From: Opisthocomus hoazin
Lineage: Eukaryota; Chordata; Aves; Opisthocomiformes; Opisthocomidae
Assembly (NCBI RefSeq): GCF_030867145.1
Contig: NC_134414.1
Coordinates: forward strand, 132,072,465 to 132,136,464
Length of the DNA stretch: 64,000 nucleotides
Direction of reading: 5' to 3'
The position numbers and the translations under genes were made by a program. Below are positions 20,931-38,360 of the stretch, piece by piece (position 1 is the first letter of the stretch; every line of letters starts with the position of its first letter). The notes under the pieces are model-generated. The model was not told where the DNA came from and did not search any database. It saw nothing but the letters and a program-made list of their open reading frames with translations.

Positions 20931-23640
20931 TTGTTTGACACTATATAAAGGTAAAATTACCTTATTTGTAAGGCATTAACTCCAGAGCAGGAGAAAAGCT
21001 GGAGGCTGACACACACACACACACTGGTAAGTCTCTTCACAAATACTAGTTTAATCTGATGCTAGCCAGATTTCTCTAGGCAGTTCTGGAGACCATTACT
21101 TGGCGTCTGTATGCTGCTACAGTCACGTACTGTATTGGAAATGCATTGTACTGTACTGACTTTCTGTTGGATGTATTGGATGGTGCCCGTGTACAATGGT
21201 TATGCTGCCCAGACAGTCAAATTATTAAATTGCAGAGTGGCTGATGGCTGGGGAAGAGAGGGTTGTGTAGTCCCTAATCCCTAAAGGATGCTGGTATTTG
21301 CAGTTTGAGAAACAAGATCCTGTATAGCCTTAAAAGGATGCTAACATGTATTCCAGATACATCATTTTGGTTTATTTTTTAAATTCTTTAAGTTCTGATG
21401 TTAATAGAAGTGCAATCATGTGTATAGTCATGGTTTTAACTCAATGCTTTGTAGATTAAACTTTAAATATTTGTATTGCTTTTGGAAATCCTAAATTAAG
21501 TTAATGCTTTGGCCTAAGAATGGGGGAGCTGAACAGACTTGTCTAGGTTTACTGTTCGCACTCAGTGAAGTGCAAGAAGCAAATGATGAGCAAAAAGCAG
21601 GCCTTGTGGTTTAAGGTGATGACAGATAAGAATGTGTACACATTCTGATGTCGTGGAGTTTTTGTTTAAAAATCTTCATATTCTACGCTGCATGGCTTAA
21701 TAGAACAACCCACCCCAGAACCCGGTATTTAACCAGGGTTAACCAGGGTTTCACTTAGAGAAGACCCTGAGGTTTTTGGAAGTAAGTCTACTGCCATCTA
21801 AGTGACTCTTTTCTTAATAAAAACACATTTTGTTCCATTTTTGAGGCAGCGTCGTCTAACGAATTGATCATAAGGTTGAAAGGTAGGAACTAACTGCAAT
21901 TTTTCCTGTGTCACCGGTTTACTATAACCACAGGGAAGGGACTTTGCTGAGCCTCACTTCCCTGTATGTAAAAATGAGAGTTAACACATGCCTACCTCAC
22001 TGAGGGTTTGTGAGGATTATTTTGTAAAAAGTTATTAGAATTTTTTTTTTCCTGACTACACCTTCAGCCTTATCTTTGGAATCCTTTGGAGAGGATTACT
22101 GCACAAAATGTTATGATCCGTAGGATAAAATGAACAAAGATAACTGAAATTAAACAGCTTCTGACAGAAATGATTATCAGCCAGACACAATCTGTGAGTG
22201 AATTTATGGCCACTTTGAAATAGAGGTGAGGTCCTCTATACTCCACGTTAGAATCCTAAATCCTGTTGGCTTTTTCCATCTTCCTGCACTTGCTTCCCGA
22301 AGATCTTTGTGTCAGGATGAAGAAGGAGCTGCAAATCAATGCAGCATGAAAGTGACCAAAACTCGTTTGGTGATAGAAGATTATTTAGGTTCACTCCAGT
22401 GATGGAGGGATATGGGGAGAGAGTGAAAAGGAAGGGAACAACAGATGGGGGTGAGGAGATATTTTGCTGGTGAAAGTAAATCGTGGCACTTCTTTTACTA
22501 TGAGCATCTATTATTTTACATGTCTTAAAGGTTTATAAAAACACTTTGAAGCCGGTAGTGACTGAGAGGAGAGCTGATGCAGTGCTAGCATGAAGGAAAC
22601 TATATCTGCATTTGTTAACTAAAATTGTGATTTGGGTTTGGTCAGTGATACTAACATTAAGCTCCATTGGGCTAAAGTATGGGGGGTGGACCCACAGAAT
22701 TGACACTTGGCACTGAAAAGGGTGCTCTGCATGTTTAGCTTACACCGTGTATTTTATCTTGTCCATCATACATACTAATTTGTGACCTGTTGATACAGTT
22801 GTCTTGAATGGACTTGAATCCTGAATATATAGATATGTGATACCCACCTGTTTTGGGTGCTGTGCATTTACGTGGAACACGCATGTTGGGGAAATCACGA
22901 GGAGGTGTTTAGAAAGTTACAGTTACTACAAAGTAAAACTTGGAGCACTTTCTGACTCTCTTACACCACGCAGATTATCAAGAAGCTGCAGTATAACCTG
23001 GTGTACCACAAGCTCTCTGGTACAGATTTTCCACAGAAAAGTACCACTTTGGATACATAATTTTAGGGAGAGGGAGTGGGGGTGATTCTCCAGCTCTTTT
23101 GTGGCAAGTTTAACATGTGGCAGTTTATATTCCTTCTTGTATGTTGCTAAATAAAACGTACCAAACATTTTATAGTTCTGTTTTTATCTGAGCGAAATAA
23201 ACTGAAATGACTGCTCACAATACTGGGTTCTGCGTGCCAGTGCGGTGTTGCGTCCACGAGCCGTTGCCTGTCACCAGACCCCTCCGGCTACTTGTGAAAA
23301 TAAAGGGAGGCTGTTTCAGAGCAGGGGCAGAGCCACAGCAGTGGGAGCAAAACGACATCTACCTTACTGCTTCTCTCAGCTTCAAGCCGTGGGTTCAAAA
23401 GCGGTGGGAGGAGACAGGGTCCAGCTGGAGAGGTGAAACTGGTGGAGGGCACGGCCCCTGTGTTTTCTGAAGCCTGGGCGGCAGCAGGACAGTTGGGATG
23501 TCAGCTCCCGTGGGCTTGTTAGAGTGAGAAGTGCCTGACGGGGGAAGAGCGGGGGTGTTTGATGGCCCTCAAGAAACCCCCACCAAACCTATGAATTGCC
23601 ACGAAGATCGTCCCTCTGCCACGCCACGCCACCCCTCCGG
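20421..23640. other. TIPRL-SFT2D2 spacer, possibly extended TIPRL 3' UTR
   Basis: No exon of a recognised gene was seen. It contains an A28 run (20898-20925), a short CA repeat at about 21009-21024, and a 10-base tandem duplication AACCAGGGTT at 21731-21750. AATAAA hexamers occur at 21816 and 23150. If the distal signals are used, much of this would be TIPRL 3' UTR. Confidence 0.5.
20898..20925 (+). repeat. Homopolymer of 28 A
   Basis: This uninterrupted A run lies about 590 bases downstream of the TIPRL stop. No retroposed gene body or flanking duplication was seen, so I call it a simple repeat. It would be an internal-priming hazard for oligo-dT RNA data. Confidence 0.9.
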
Positions 23641-23831
23641 CCGTTGCCCCGCCCGGGCGGGCGGACTACATCTCCCGGCAGCCTCCGCGCAGCCCCCGCC
23701 GGTCCGCTCCCACCTGCCGAGCGCAGGTAGCCCGCGGCGGCGCGGTGCATGCCGGGGCCGGTAGTCCCTGAGGAGGGGAAGGGCAGTCCGGCCGCGCGCG
23801 GGGCAGAGCCGCGCGGTCTGAGGCGGGCGGC

Positions 23832-29739
<5,908 letters not shown>

Positions 29740-32700
29740 CAGGAATACTGGATGCTTCACGAACTTCTAGGAAGTTTAGTAGAACTGTGTTAAGATCACT
29801 GCGTATGTATTTTCCTACTTCTGTCTTAAAAATGTGCCTTTCAGCTTGTTGTTAGAGGCTCCCTGTGTTAAATCCAGTGTATGCAATTGCTTCGTTTTGT
29901 AAGCAATGGTGTCTGTAGGACAAGGTGCTGTGATTAAATGAAGTTCAGTCTGGCAGAAGAACTGGGCAGAGATCCGGAATTTGTTATGATGATTCTGAAG
30001 TAAAATCATGTATTGGTTTGGTTTTGCAAAATTAAGAGAGTAATGCATGAAGTCTGTAAAATGGAGACCTCGACTCTGATGGGACCATGCCAGTCTAGAG
30101 GATTTCTTTTTCAAGAAAAAGAAATCAGTTGCCAACTTCTCACTGAGAACTTGTGCGGGTTTTTTTTAATAGCCTTGTGTCACTGAATCTTTGTACTGTT
30201 TGCCTCGGATAATGGAATATTGGTATTCTTTCTTTTCCTGCCTCTCTTGCAAAATTTTAGGTTTATGAGACTTCTTAAAGATTTAATTCTAGATGAAAAG
30301 ATTTTTTGGAGTAAGTATGAAATGTTTGCATCTTCAGTGACGTATTTAATTTTCAGTTTGGACTGATGTTTTCTTAAAATACATGAGAGGAATGTTTTCA
30401 TCTGTAAAAACTTGTTCCTGTATGAGAAGCACTTGCAAAATAAGGTTAATAGAATATTTCAGCTGCCAGGAACCTAAGTTCTTTGCCTTGCCTACAGCTA
30501 ATGGCAATACATACAAGGTAGGAAAATGAAATATTTCACGTGAAGCAAGGTGCTTCTCTTCTCCCCCAGCTGTAGCACAGGAGCAGTGCAAAGCTGAGGG
30601 CATGATAGGTAAGCAAAGAGAGAATTCATGTATGTCTTTTCTCAAAGGACAAGCTCTGTTGATAAGGTGGAAGTGGGCTGTTGTTTAAGCAGTCTGGGCT
30701 GGGGAGAAGACCTTTTTTTTCAGAACTTGTAAATAAATTAAAATGCCTTTTTTTTTTTTTTTAATAAGTGGGGTCAGTTTCCTTTCTCCAAAAGCTCTTG
30801 CATACACTAGAGAGCAACTGCTTTGAGGAGAAAGTACAATTTTCCATTGCCTGTCTTAGCAAAGAAAGTGTGTAGCAGTCTAGCTGCCAGCTCCAAACAA
30901 ATGCTGAGCAGTCACTATCCAAACTCCAAGGCCGTTCTACTTTCTCTTTATCTTTTGAGCTATGTATAATCATTTACTGCCAAACCATTACAGTGGTCAG
31001 TTTAATATCTGAGCACAGATTCCCGCTTCTGCTGTGTGGGATACTGTTTAAGTGCTTTCACCTTTCCTCTTACCAAACTGTCTTGCTGGAGTCAGTGTCT
31101 ATGAAGATGATTATCTGGTGGACTTCAGTGTGAACTGAAGCCTCGCTGGCCCCATCTACCAAGAGTTCAGTCATTTAACAGCATTGTATTTGCATGGCAA
31201 GTGTATCCCTGACATGTACCACAAAGATTTTAATGTAGGAAAAGCCTAGATCTTCTTGGCAATAAAGTATAAGCCCACAGTGAAGCCACATAATTCTATG
31301 GCTTCCAGAAAGTTAAGAGAAACTGAGTTAATTCAAAATCTTAAACTTAAGTGTCCTTCTGATTATTTATAAAGCACAGTACCACCATGCCGTTAGGATC
31401 CTCTAAAAAAAAAAAAAAAAAGATTCCTTTTTGAGGATGGTATGAAAGGGAAATTTTATCAGGCTTTCTGTGGGTTCCAGCTGGCTAGAGTTACTGTTAC
31501 AAAGGCATTTGAATGGAAAATGCCACCTTGAAAACATAGCACTGATGTTGGGATGAATCAATTAGACAGGATGATGTTCAAGTGCTGTGTCCTGGTGCTT
31601 TTTTCCCCCCCCCAGGTTTTGGAAGTTAGTGTTGAAATAACTAGGTTGACTATTACTTTTCTTGAAAGGAAGAATTAAACACCAAAGAGAGACTGGGAAT
31701 GAAAGAATATTGACACTTCTTTTCCCTGACTGATCTAAGACAAGTATCTAAACTGATGTTTGTCTTTTTTTTTTTTATCAGGGAGTAAGTTCAAAACATA
31801 ATTTACATCTGTCAAAAGACCCGTGTTAGTCTTTTATTAGGACTTTGATAATGTTTAGAGAATTCCATTGTATAAGGGCAACTGAAATGCAACCCTAATG
31901 CCTTTTACATTCCAGTACTTCTTTAGTTTTAACAGCTCTGGGCATTTCTGCAAAACGCTGCAAGTATAGCATACCTTATTGCTCCTTTCCCTCCCCAGGA
32001 AAGTTTTGTTAGATCATCATTGCAGGCTCATCAGCAGTCAACATAATGGAATTTGACTTCTGGGGGTCTTTTTGAATACTTCAGACTAGGAAGAACAAAA
32101 GCTTTTTGCTTAATCCTTGACTAGTTTGTGCAGGATTGTGGTACCGTAACTCTCCAGCAGTTCCTCTGGAAGAACACCGGATTTGGGTATGCTGAATGTT
32201 AGTTTTTCAACTTGCATACTAGCTAACTGGAACCTTGTAGCTGACTGTGAGCACAGCCACTTAGAATTAAGAAATTTAGGAAACTACCAACACATAGCGG
32301 TCAACTTAAATGGATTTTTTTTTTTTTTTCTTTTCCCATCCTCCTATCCTCTTTAAAGCTGTAATTGCAACTCCACAGCCTTTTATTTAGTAAGAGAGAA
32401 GAACAAATCTTAATTTGACTGCATAGCACATGAGGCTAAGCAATTATGCCCTTAAGGAAAGGGAACCCAAGGGGAGGTGGCAAAGACATAAGGATCACCA
32501 GAGTGCCCCTAGGGTTTATGCTGCCCTTTGGTGTTGTATTCTGTTCCTGTGAAGGTCAGGCAGTAGGAGAGACTCTTAACCATATTCTTGCCAATATGTG
32601 AAACATACTCAGAGTTTGTCACTTCATTTACAAGCAGTTTTGATTTAAAATAACTCTTCTCTATAGAATAAAACTCTTCAGATTCCTATTAATTTATAAT

Positions 32701-34460
32701 TAGTTGTGTTCAGGCTATTGCCAAGTTTATCATCAAAAGATTTTTCAATTTTGTGTATTTTATATGATTTTACATAATTGGGGAGTAAACTAGTGTACGA
32801 GTGTTCCCTCTTGACCAATTTCAATCTGAATTAGATTATACCATTATACCATTTCTTGTGTCATTAAAACTACTTTGTGTTAGGTTTTGGTATCATCAGC
32901 TTTGGTTGGCAGGAAGCATGGTGGGCATTTCTGAAGCCCTTTCTAGCTTTCTATCTTAATGTCCTTCAAGGCAGCAATGTTTGTTGTGTGTGCTCTACTG
33001 CAAAAAGAGATGTTTGTGTTTTAAATCACAAAGCTCCTTCCTTTCCAAAGTCCTTGCTCAGTTGCCTGCAGCACTTAAGGCCGACTTTCCTAAAGAAACT
33101 TGTATGGTGCTGGATGCCCATCATGGTAGGATTTGGTGTTCTACCAGAAAGTGCTTTTGCCCAGCCTCACTGTTGGTCAACTTTGCCTGTCCACTTTTTT
33201 ACTTTCTGCAGTACGGATGACATAACCTTAACCGAGCAGCCTTAGCATTACAGTTCTAGCATGAAATGGGCATATCCTGGGATCAACTGATGTGGTAGAA
33301 ATGGAAATGGGGGGAGGGGGCGGTACTCATCTGTTCCCAAAGCACTGAGATTCTATACGCTACAATGTGAGATTTTTTTTCATTACTTCGAAGTTTTGCT
33401 CTGTTTTATTTGGTGAAGTCCGTTGTGAATACTGGTACTATCGGAGATGTTTCTACAGTGATGATGTGAACAATTGCATGCTGTTTCGTATTTACAGTAA
33501 TAAGATTGTTCATAAGCTGTTACAAAAAAAACAAGGAAGAAATTTCTGCACCGAGTTGAAATTCTTTTGAGAGATCATGTTTTTAAAAAGAAAATGCATG
33601 AGGCTCTATGTGTGAATGATTACTATGCAAGTTTGGGGGAGGGTGGAGGCTCTGCTGTAGCCTGGCTTCCAGCTGGGTGCGGGATGTCAGGCCGGAATCG
33701 ATCACAGCTTGCGGGTCGATTGCCGCTGGCGTGCAGTGCGTGTGGAGGCTCGTGGCACTGTTGCTTATGTGCAGTCTGAAACTCGTGTTCTGGGAACTGC
33801 TGTGTGGAGCAGCGCGGGCTCTTGAAGGTCATCCCCTTTTGCTGTGTGCTGAGCGATTGGAAGAGCCTCTGAGTTTCTGAGAACAGTTCTTCTTGGTTCT
33901 GGTACTTAATCATGTTAATGAAAGTAAGATCATTGTTGCTATTGTAGACTCTCAAAACTGAGGAGGAGGATGATGTTTAAACACACATTTGTCTTAAATA
34001 CTGATGTTTACAACCGGAGCAAATACTGACCATGTAGGACAGAAAGCACAGAAATGGTATATTTTCTTAAAACCGTGTGCCTCGCGGTAATGTGACAACA
34101 CTAAATTTTTCACTGCTGTGGAATTGTTTTGTAAAATAAAAACCAAACTCCGAAATTCTCCACAATGTTTTATACTGTTACTGATTCTGTTTGTTGTGCT
34201 TTTTCTATGTCCCTACACTGTTTGACTTCTACTTTGATAAACGCCTTTTTTCCTAACTTAAAATTTTTCCTGTAATGAAGTGAAATCTTTACTTAAAGTG
34301 CTGGGGTTTTTTTCTTCAATAAAGTTGTCGTTTCGTTAAATGAATTGTTCATATGGTTAATATGGAGTTGTTAATGATGCTGATTCTCTAGATGATGTTG
34401 GAATTGCTGTGGGTCGTTTTTTTTTCTTTGTTAATTTTTAATAAAGGATGATTGTCTTGT
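29740..34460 (+). other. SFT2D2: SFT2D2 3' untranslated region (probable)
   Basis: About 4.4-4.7 kb of AT-rich sequence follows the stop with no acceptable coding exon. A cluster of polyadenylation hexamers (AATAAA) appears at 34135-34140, 34318-34323 and 34440-34445, with T- and GT-rich sequence after each. Few strong hexamers with this arrangement occur earlier, so a long 3' UTR ending here is the simplest reading. A small pocket at about 33680-33740 keeps several CpG dinucleotides, unlike its surroundings. Confidence 0.55.
34135..34445 (+). terminator. SFT2D2: Cluster of three polyadenylation signals, SFT2D2 3' end
   Basis: AATAAA occurs at 34135-34140, 34318-34323 and 34440-34445 in the sense orientation of SFT2D2. 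The second follows a T-rich stretch and precedes a GTTGTCGTTTCG segment that could act as the downstream GU-rich element. Alternative 3' ends about 120-180 bases apart are likely. Confidence 0.6.
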
Positions 34461-36690
34461 CCTCACTTCCTTTGTTGGGTACACAGCATGTACTGCTGAG
34501 GGGAGTTTCTGTGTCTGCACTGCTGTGCTGCTGCTTCACCCAGCATATGTCTAGCTCGACCAAATTCTTATCGGTATAGTTGCATGCACCTAGACAACTG
34601 GTTGGCACAACTAGAATTGTTAAGGTTGGGATGATATTTTTGTTACTTCTTTCTTACTTACTTCGAGTCAACCTAGATATGCCAACAAACTATTGGCTTA
34701 CTCCATGCTACAGAGCAAATAATTCTTGGTGCTATTGTCAGCCAAGACTAGAGTTACAAAGCAACATGCCTCTGGTTCTTCTTTGTAGAATATCGATGTA
34801 CATTGGAAGTAGAAAGCCAATGATTTATAAATGTGTGCAAAAAGTAGAGTTAGAGGCAATTATTTTAATTTTTTTTTTTTTTTTTAACTTAGAGAAAGTA
34901 TGTCTAAGTTTGTGCCTAATATGCATCCAAACACTTGCTGTGGTTTTAATATTCCGTGGTAGTGTAACAGGGCTGTGAGTTGGGCTGTTCAGAGTACCTT
35001 AAACTTTCCTTCTGACTGACAGGGCAAGCCAAAGCAGCTGCATTTTTTTGCAGGGATGGTGGTGAGGCTTGTGTGCTGTGGTAGACTGTGTTATCAGTTA
35101 CTTCTTTCGGTTTTGATTGTTGTTCTAGGCAAGCTCTGTCCCCATGCTGACTAAACTGAATTTTCTGTTCTACAGGAAACTCCAAAGCTTTATTTGAAAC
35201 AGAAGCAGGAGCCTGTCTTCCTGCAATATAAAAACCTAGGTGTTTCTATTTTATCTTTTTGAATAGGTTAGAGCTTCCAAGGACTGTCAGGAGAGCTCGA
35301 TACATCTATTTCTTACTAAGACAGCTATGAATCGGAGTCCTTAAAGGGCAATAAATCCTCTCCATACTAAATAGCTTAGAGCTGTTTTGCTTGCCTTGTT
35401 CAACCTCCTGCATAACAACAAAGCTATTGAACTTTGCCACATCGTTCTCCTGCTGAGGTCTTAATACCTGAATGATTTAAAAAAGTAAATCAACTCTTCA
35501 TTTGAAACCTCTAAACAATGAACGCTCAGCTTCCCTCTAGGGAAAGTGTATTCTGTAGATGCCTTTGCTCCTTAGCAATACTCTGAGAGGGTTTGTCAGT
35601 TGTACTACTGCATCTAGTCCCCTGGATCCCATTTATAAATATAGGGGCAGAGTCATCAGCACCACATTCAATTTCGGTGACAAGACTTGGAAGGCTGCAG
35701 TACCCGTAGTGTTTGCCCCTTTCCCTTCTCATTCCACAAGGTCTGATGTGCAAGAGAGGGTATTTCATGGATGCAAGAAGTTCGAATTTGGGTGTTGACA
35801 TTTATTTCCTTCCCTTACTTATACCTCTCCTATTGAGTCCAGTCTTGGTTGCAGTTATCGGTGGGGGTACAGGGTTGTTAGTGCCCAGCCATGAAGAGCT
35901 GGAGGTGCCTAAAGGGAAGAAAATCCTCAGCTTTCTCACTTTTCTGAAGAAAGCTTCAGATGAATTACAGATGGAATAGTACATCTAAGCTGTCAATCTT
36001 TGGGATTGATGTTTTAAGTTAGCTTATTTGAAACCCTTTTAAGTTTTTTTTTTGTTTTTTTTTTTGGGGTTCCCTTGTGGCATCTCTGAGAGGTTATTTC
36101 TGAGAGTTTGTACTTTAAAAATCTCTGTAGAAGCAAGTGTGGAGTAACACTGGCGTGGTGGAAAAACGGTACGTTGGAAGTATCAGCAGGCCAGCGTGAT
36201 TTCATCACAGCTCTGAAGGGCTGTCGGTTCCAGATATGTGGAGTGAAAACAAATTATTTTATCATGGGCATGTACTCCTGTGTCTTCTAGTTGCATGTAA
36301 CAGCATGCAGGAGGCTCACCACTTTGAAGAGAATCTAATGCTTCAACCAAGTTATACTTGTCACTTGTTAACTCTCATAGTTCAGAAGAAGCTTTGACTT
36401 GCACATCCAAGTCAAAAATGCATGTTTGTTTTTGCTAATGTAAAAATTGAATCTATTATTTTTGTTCTGAAATGTTGTAAATAGAATTTAAAAGTTTATT
36501 TAGAATCTCTTAAATTCTTTATTATTTTCTGATCTTAAAAATGGGAACAATAATAGTTTCTTGCTCTAGGTGCTGATCCGTGTCTGGAGACAATACTGAA
36601 GATCTCCAAGTAGGAAAGACAAATTAGGGAAAAGTATAATTGTTTAAAACTAACTTACTTTTATCACCAGCTTTTTTTTTTTTTTTTGTC

Positions 36691-36718
36691 CTTTCTTCTT
36701 TTTTTAAAAAGAAGAAAG
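36691..36718. repeat. 13-base inverted repeat, AT/CT-rich
   Basis: CTTTCTTCTTTTT at 36691-36703 and its exact reverse complement at 36706-36718 are separated by two T. It follows a T17 run. It is low in complexity but perfectly paired. Confidence 0.85.
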
Positions 36719-38342
36719 ATTGCTCTGGAAAGCTCCCCATGCTTTCTGAGCTCAGAATTAATCTCGGTTATAGTCTCAATTATACCACCAGGCAGGGAGG
36801 TACTGCTTGAACAAGCTGCCTGCCTCGCTGCTAAGAACGTGCCTGGTGGAAGTTATTGAAACTGTCCCCTCGCTCCCCGACATTAATGAAAAGGCTAATC
36901 TTCTCTAAGTCTCTCCTAGCCTAGCAATCTCTTGAGGGGCTGGATCCATGATTAAAAAGCAGAGGGCAGGCAGCTGTCTTTTTATCCTCTCTTAATTATT
37001 CCGTGGTAGCTGATAGGTGTTGATTTCCTGGGAGTGTCGTGGTGGAGGTTACATTTCCCCGGTGTTGCTGGGACTGAATGTTCAGCGGGGGGTTAGGTGT
37101 TTGAATGTTTCAGTGGGAGCTTTGGAGATGGAAAGAGTGAGTCTCGCTCTGCGGTTTCACCTGATCACGACGGGCTGCCTTTCATTTGGAAACATGCACC
37201 TAAAGGCCAAAAAACAGCTATCCAATGTCAAGGCAAGGAAGGCCTCTTTAATTGCCTTTTTTCTTTTTATTGTGTTTTCTTTCTGCTGTATCTCACCAGC
37301 TGGTGGCCAGGAGGGTTTTAGAATGAGTTTAATTAGAAACTCATAAATAACACCTTGCTTTTTGCTGCTGGAACTTGGTGAATAAACTACAGTAATTGTC
37401 ACAGGATTGTTCTTTCACTGCTCTCTCCAGTCCTCATTGCTTCATTTAACAATATGAGTTACTAAATTCTTATTAGTAAATTCTGGACATGGCTGGAGAT
37501 GATTGAGTGTTGTACTTGCATTTTTAACTAGTAGGGGTTAGTTCTGACCTGTGAGCTGCGAGGTGTCTGATTCCTGGTTGGAAGTGCCCAGCTCTCCCAG
37601 CTGGGTTTCAGGGGAAGTTTACAACTTTTCAGGTTTTGTATGAACATTTTCCGCTTCCTCCGATGCGCCTACTGATTTGCTTGTTTAATTAAACAAGAGA
37701 CAGGTACAAGAGGGATAATGGTTTTCTGTCCTTTGGCCCTGCTCTGTCCCACTTGCAGTGGCAATGATTGTCAGTCACCTTGTTACTGTGTTGCTCTGTA
37801 AGTGCAGGTACCTTTTCTTCAAATGTCAGGTTCAGGGAGATTCAACTTCCAGCCCAAGAACTAACCCATCTAACATCTGAGAATGGGCTGTTCTCCGTGC
37901 CCCGGCAGTACCTACGTCCAGTGACATTAATCTGTCTGCGCTTCAGTTTCAGCGTCTGTAGACTTGGAAAAATTAATCTTGCAAGAAAGGAGGGTGAAGG
38001 GGTGTTTGGGAAGTATTCAAAGTCATTATTTAGGTGAATAGAGGGGTATGAGTTTAGAGGATGTCTCTTCCTTCTCCCCAAACAGGCTAAATATCCAAAG
38101 TAAAGATTTCCACCCTTAATATTTTTTTTTTTTTTTAAATGAAAAGCCAACAATAAGCAAATAACTTTGGCTATGAGTCTACCTGTTCGGTTTCTCTTCT
38201 GCAGCTCTCTCCCATGGCAGCTGTGTGAAGCAGAAACAATATACGATGTGAGGAAGCCTGATGTGTGGGATGGGATTCATACAGGTCTGGATGTGTATTT
38301 TAAAGTAAAATCTCAGGCCCAAGTGCATTCAGCTGATCATTT

Positions 38343-38360
38343 GCTTGCATGCATGCAAGC
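38343..38360. repeat. 18-base perfect palindrome
   Basis: GCTTGCATGCATGCAAGC equals its own reverse complement. It contains overlapping GCATGC/ATGCAT cores. No gene lies near it; the closest is TBX19, about 3.3 kb downstream. Confidence 0.9.
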
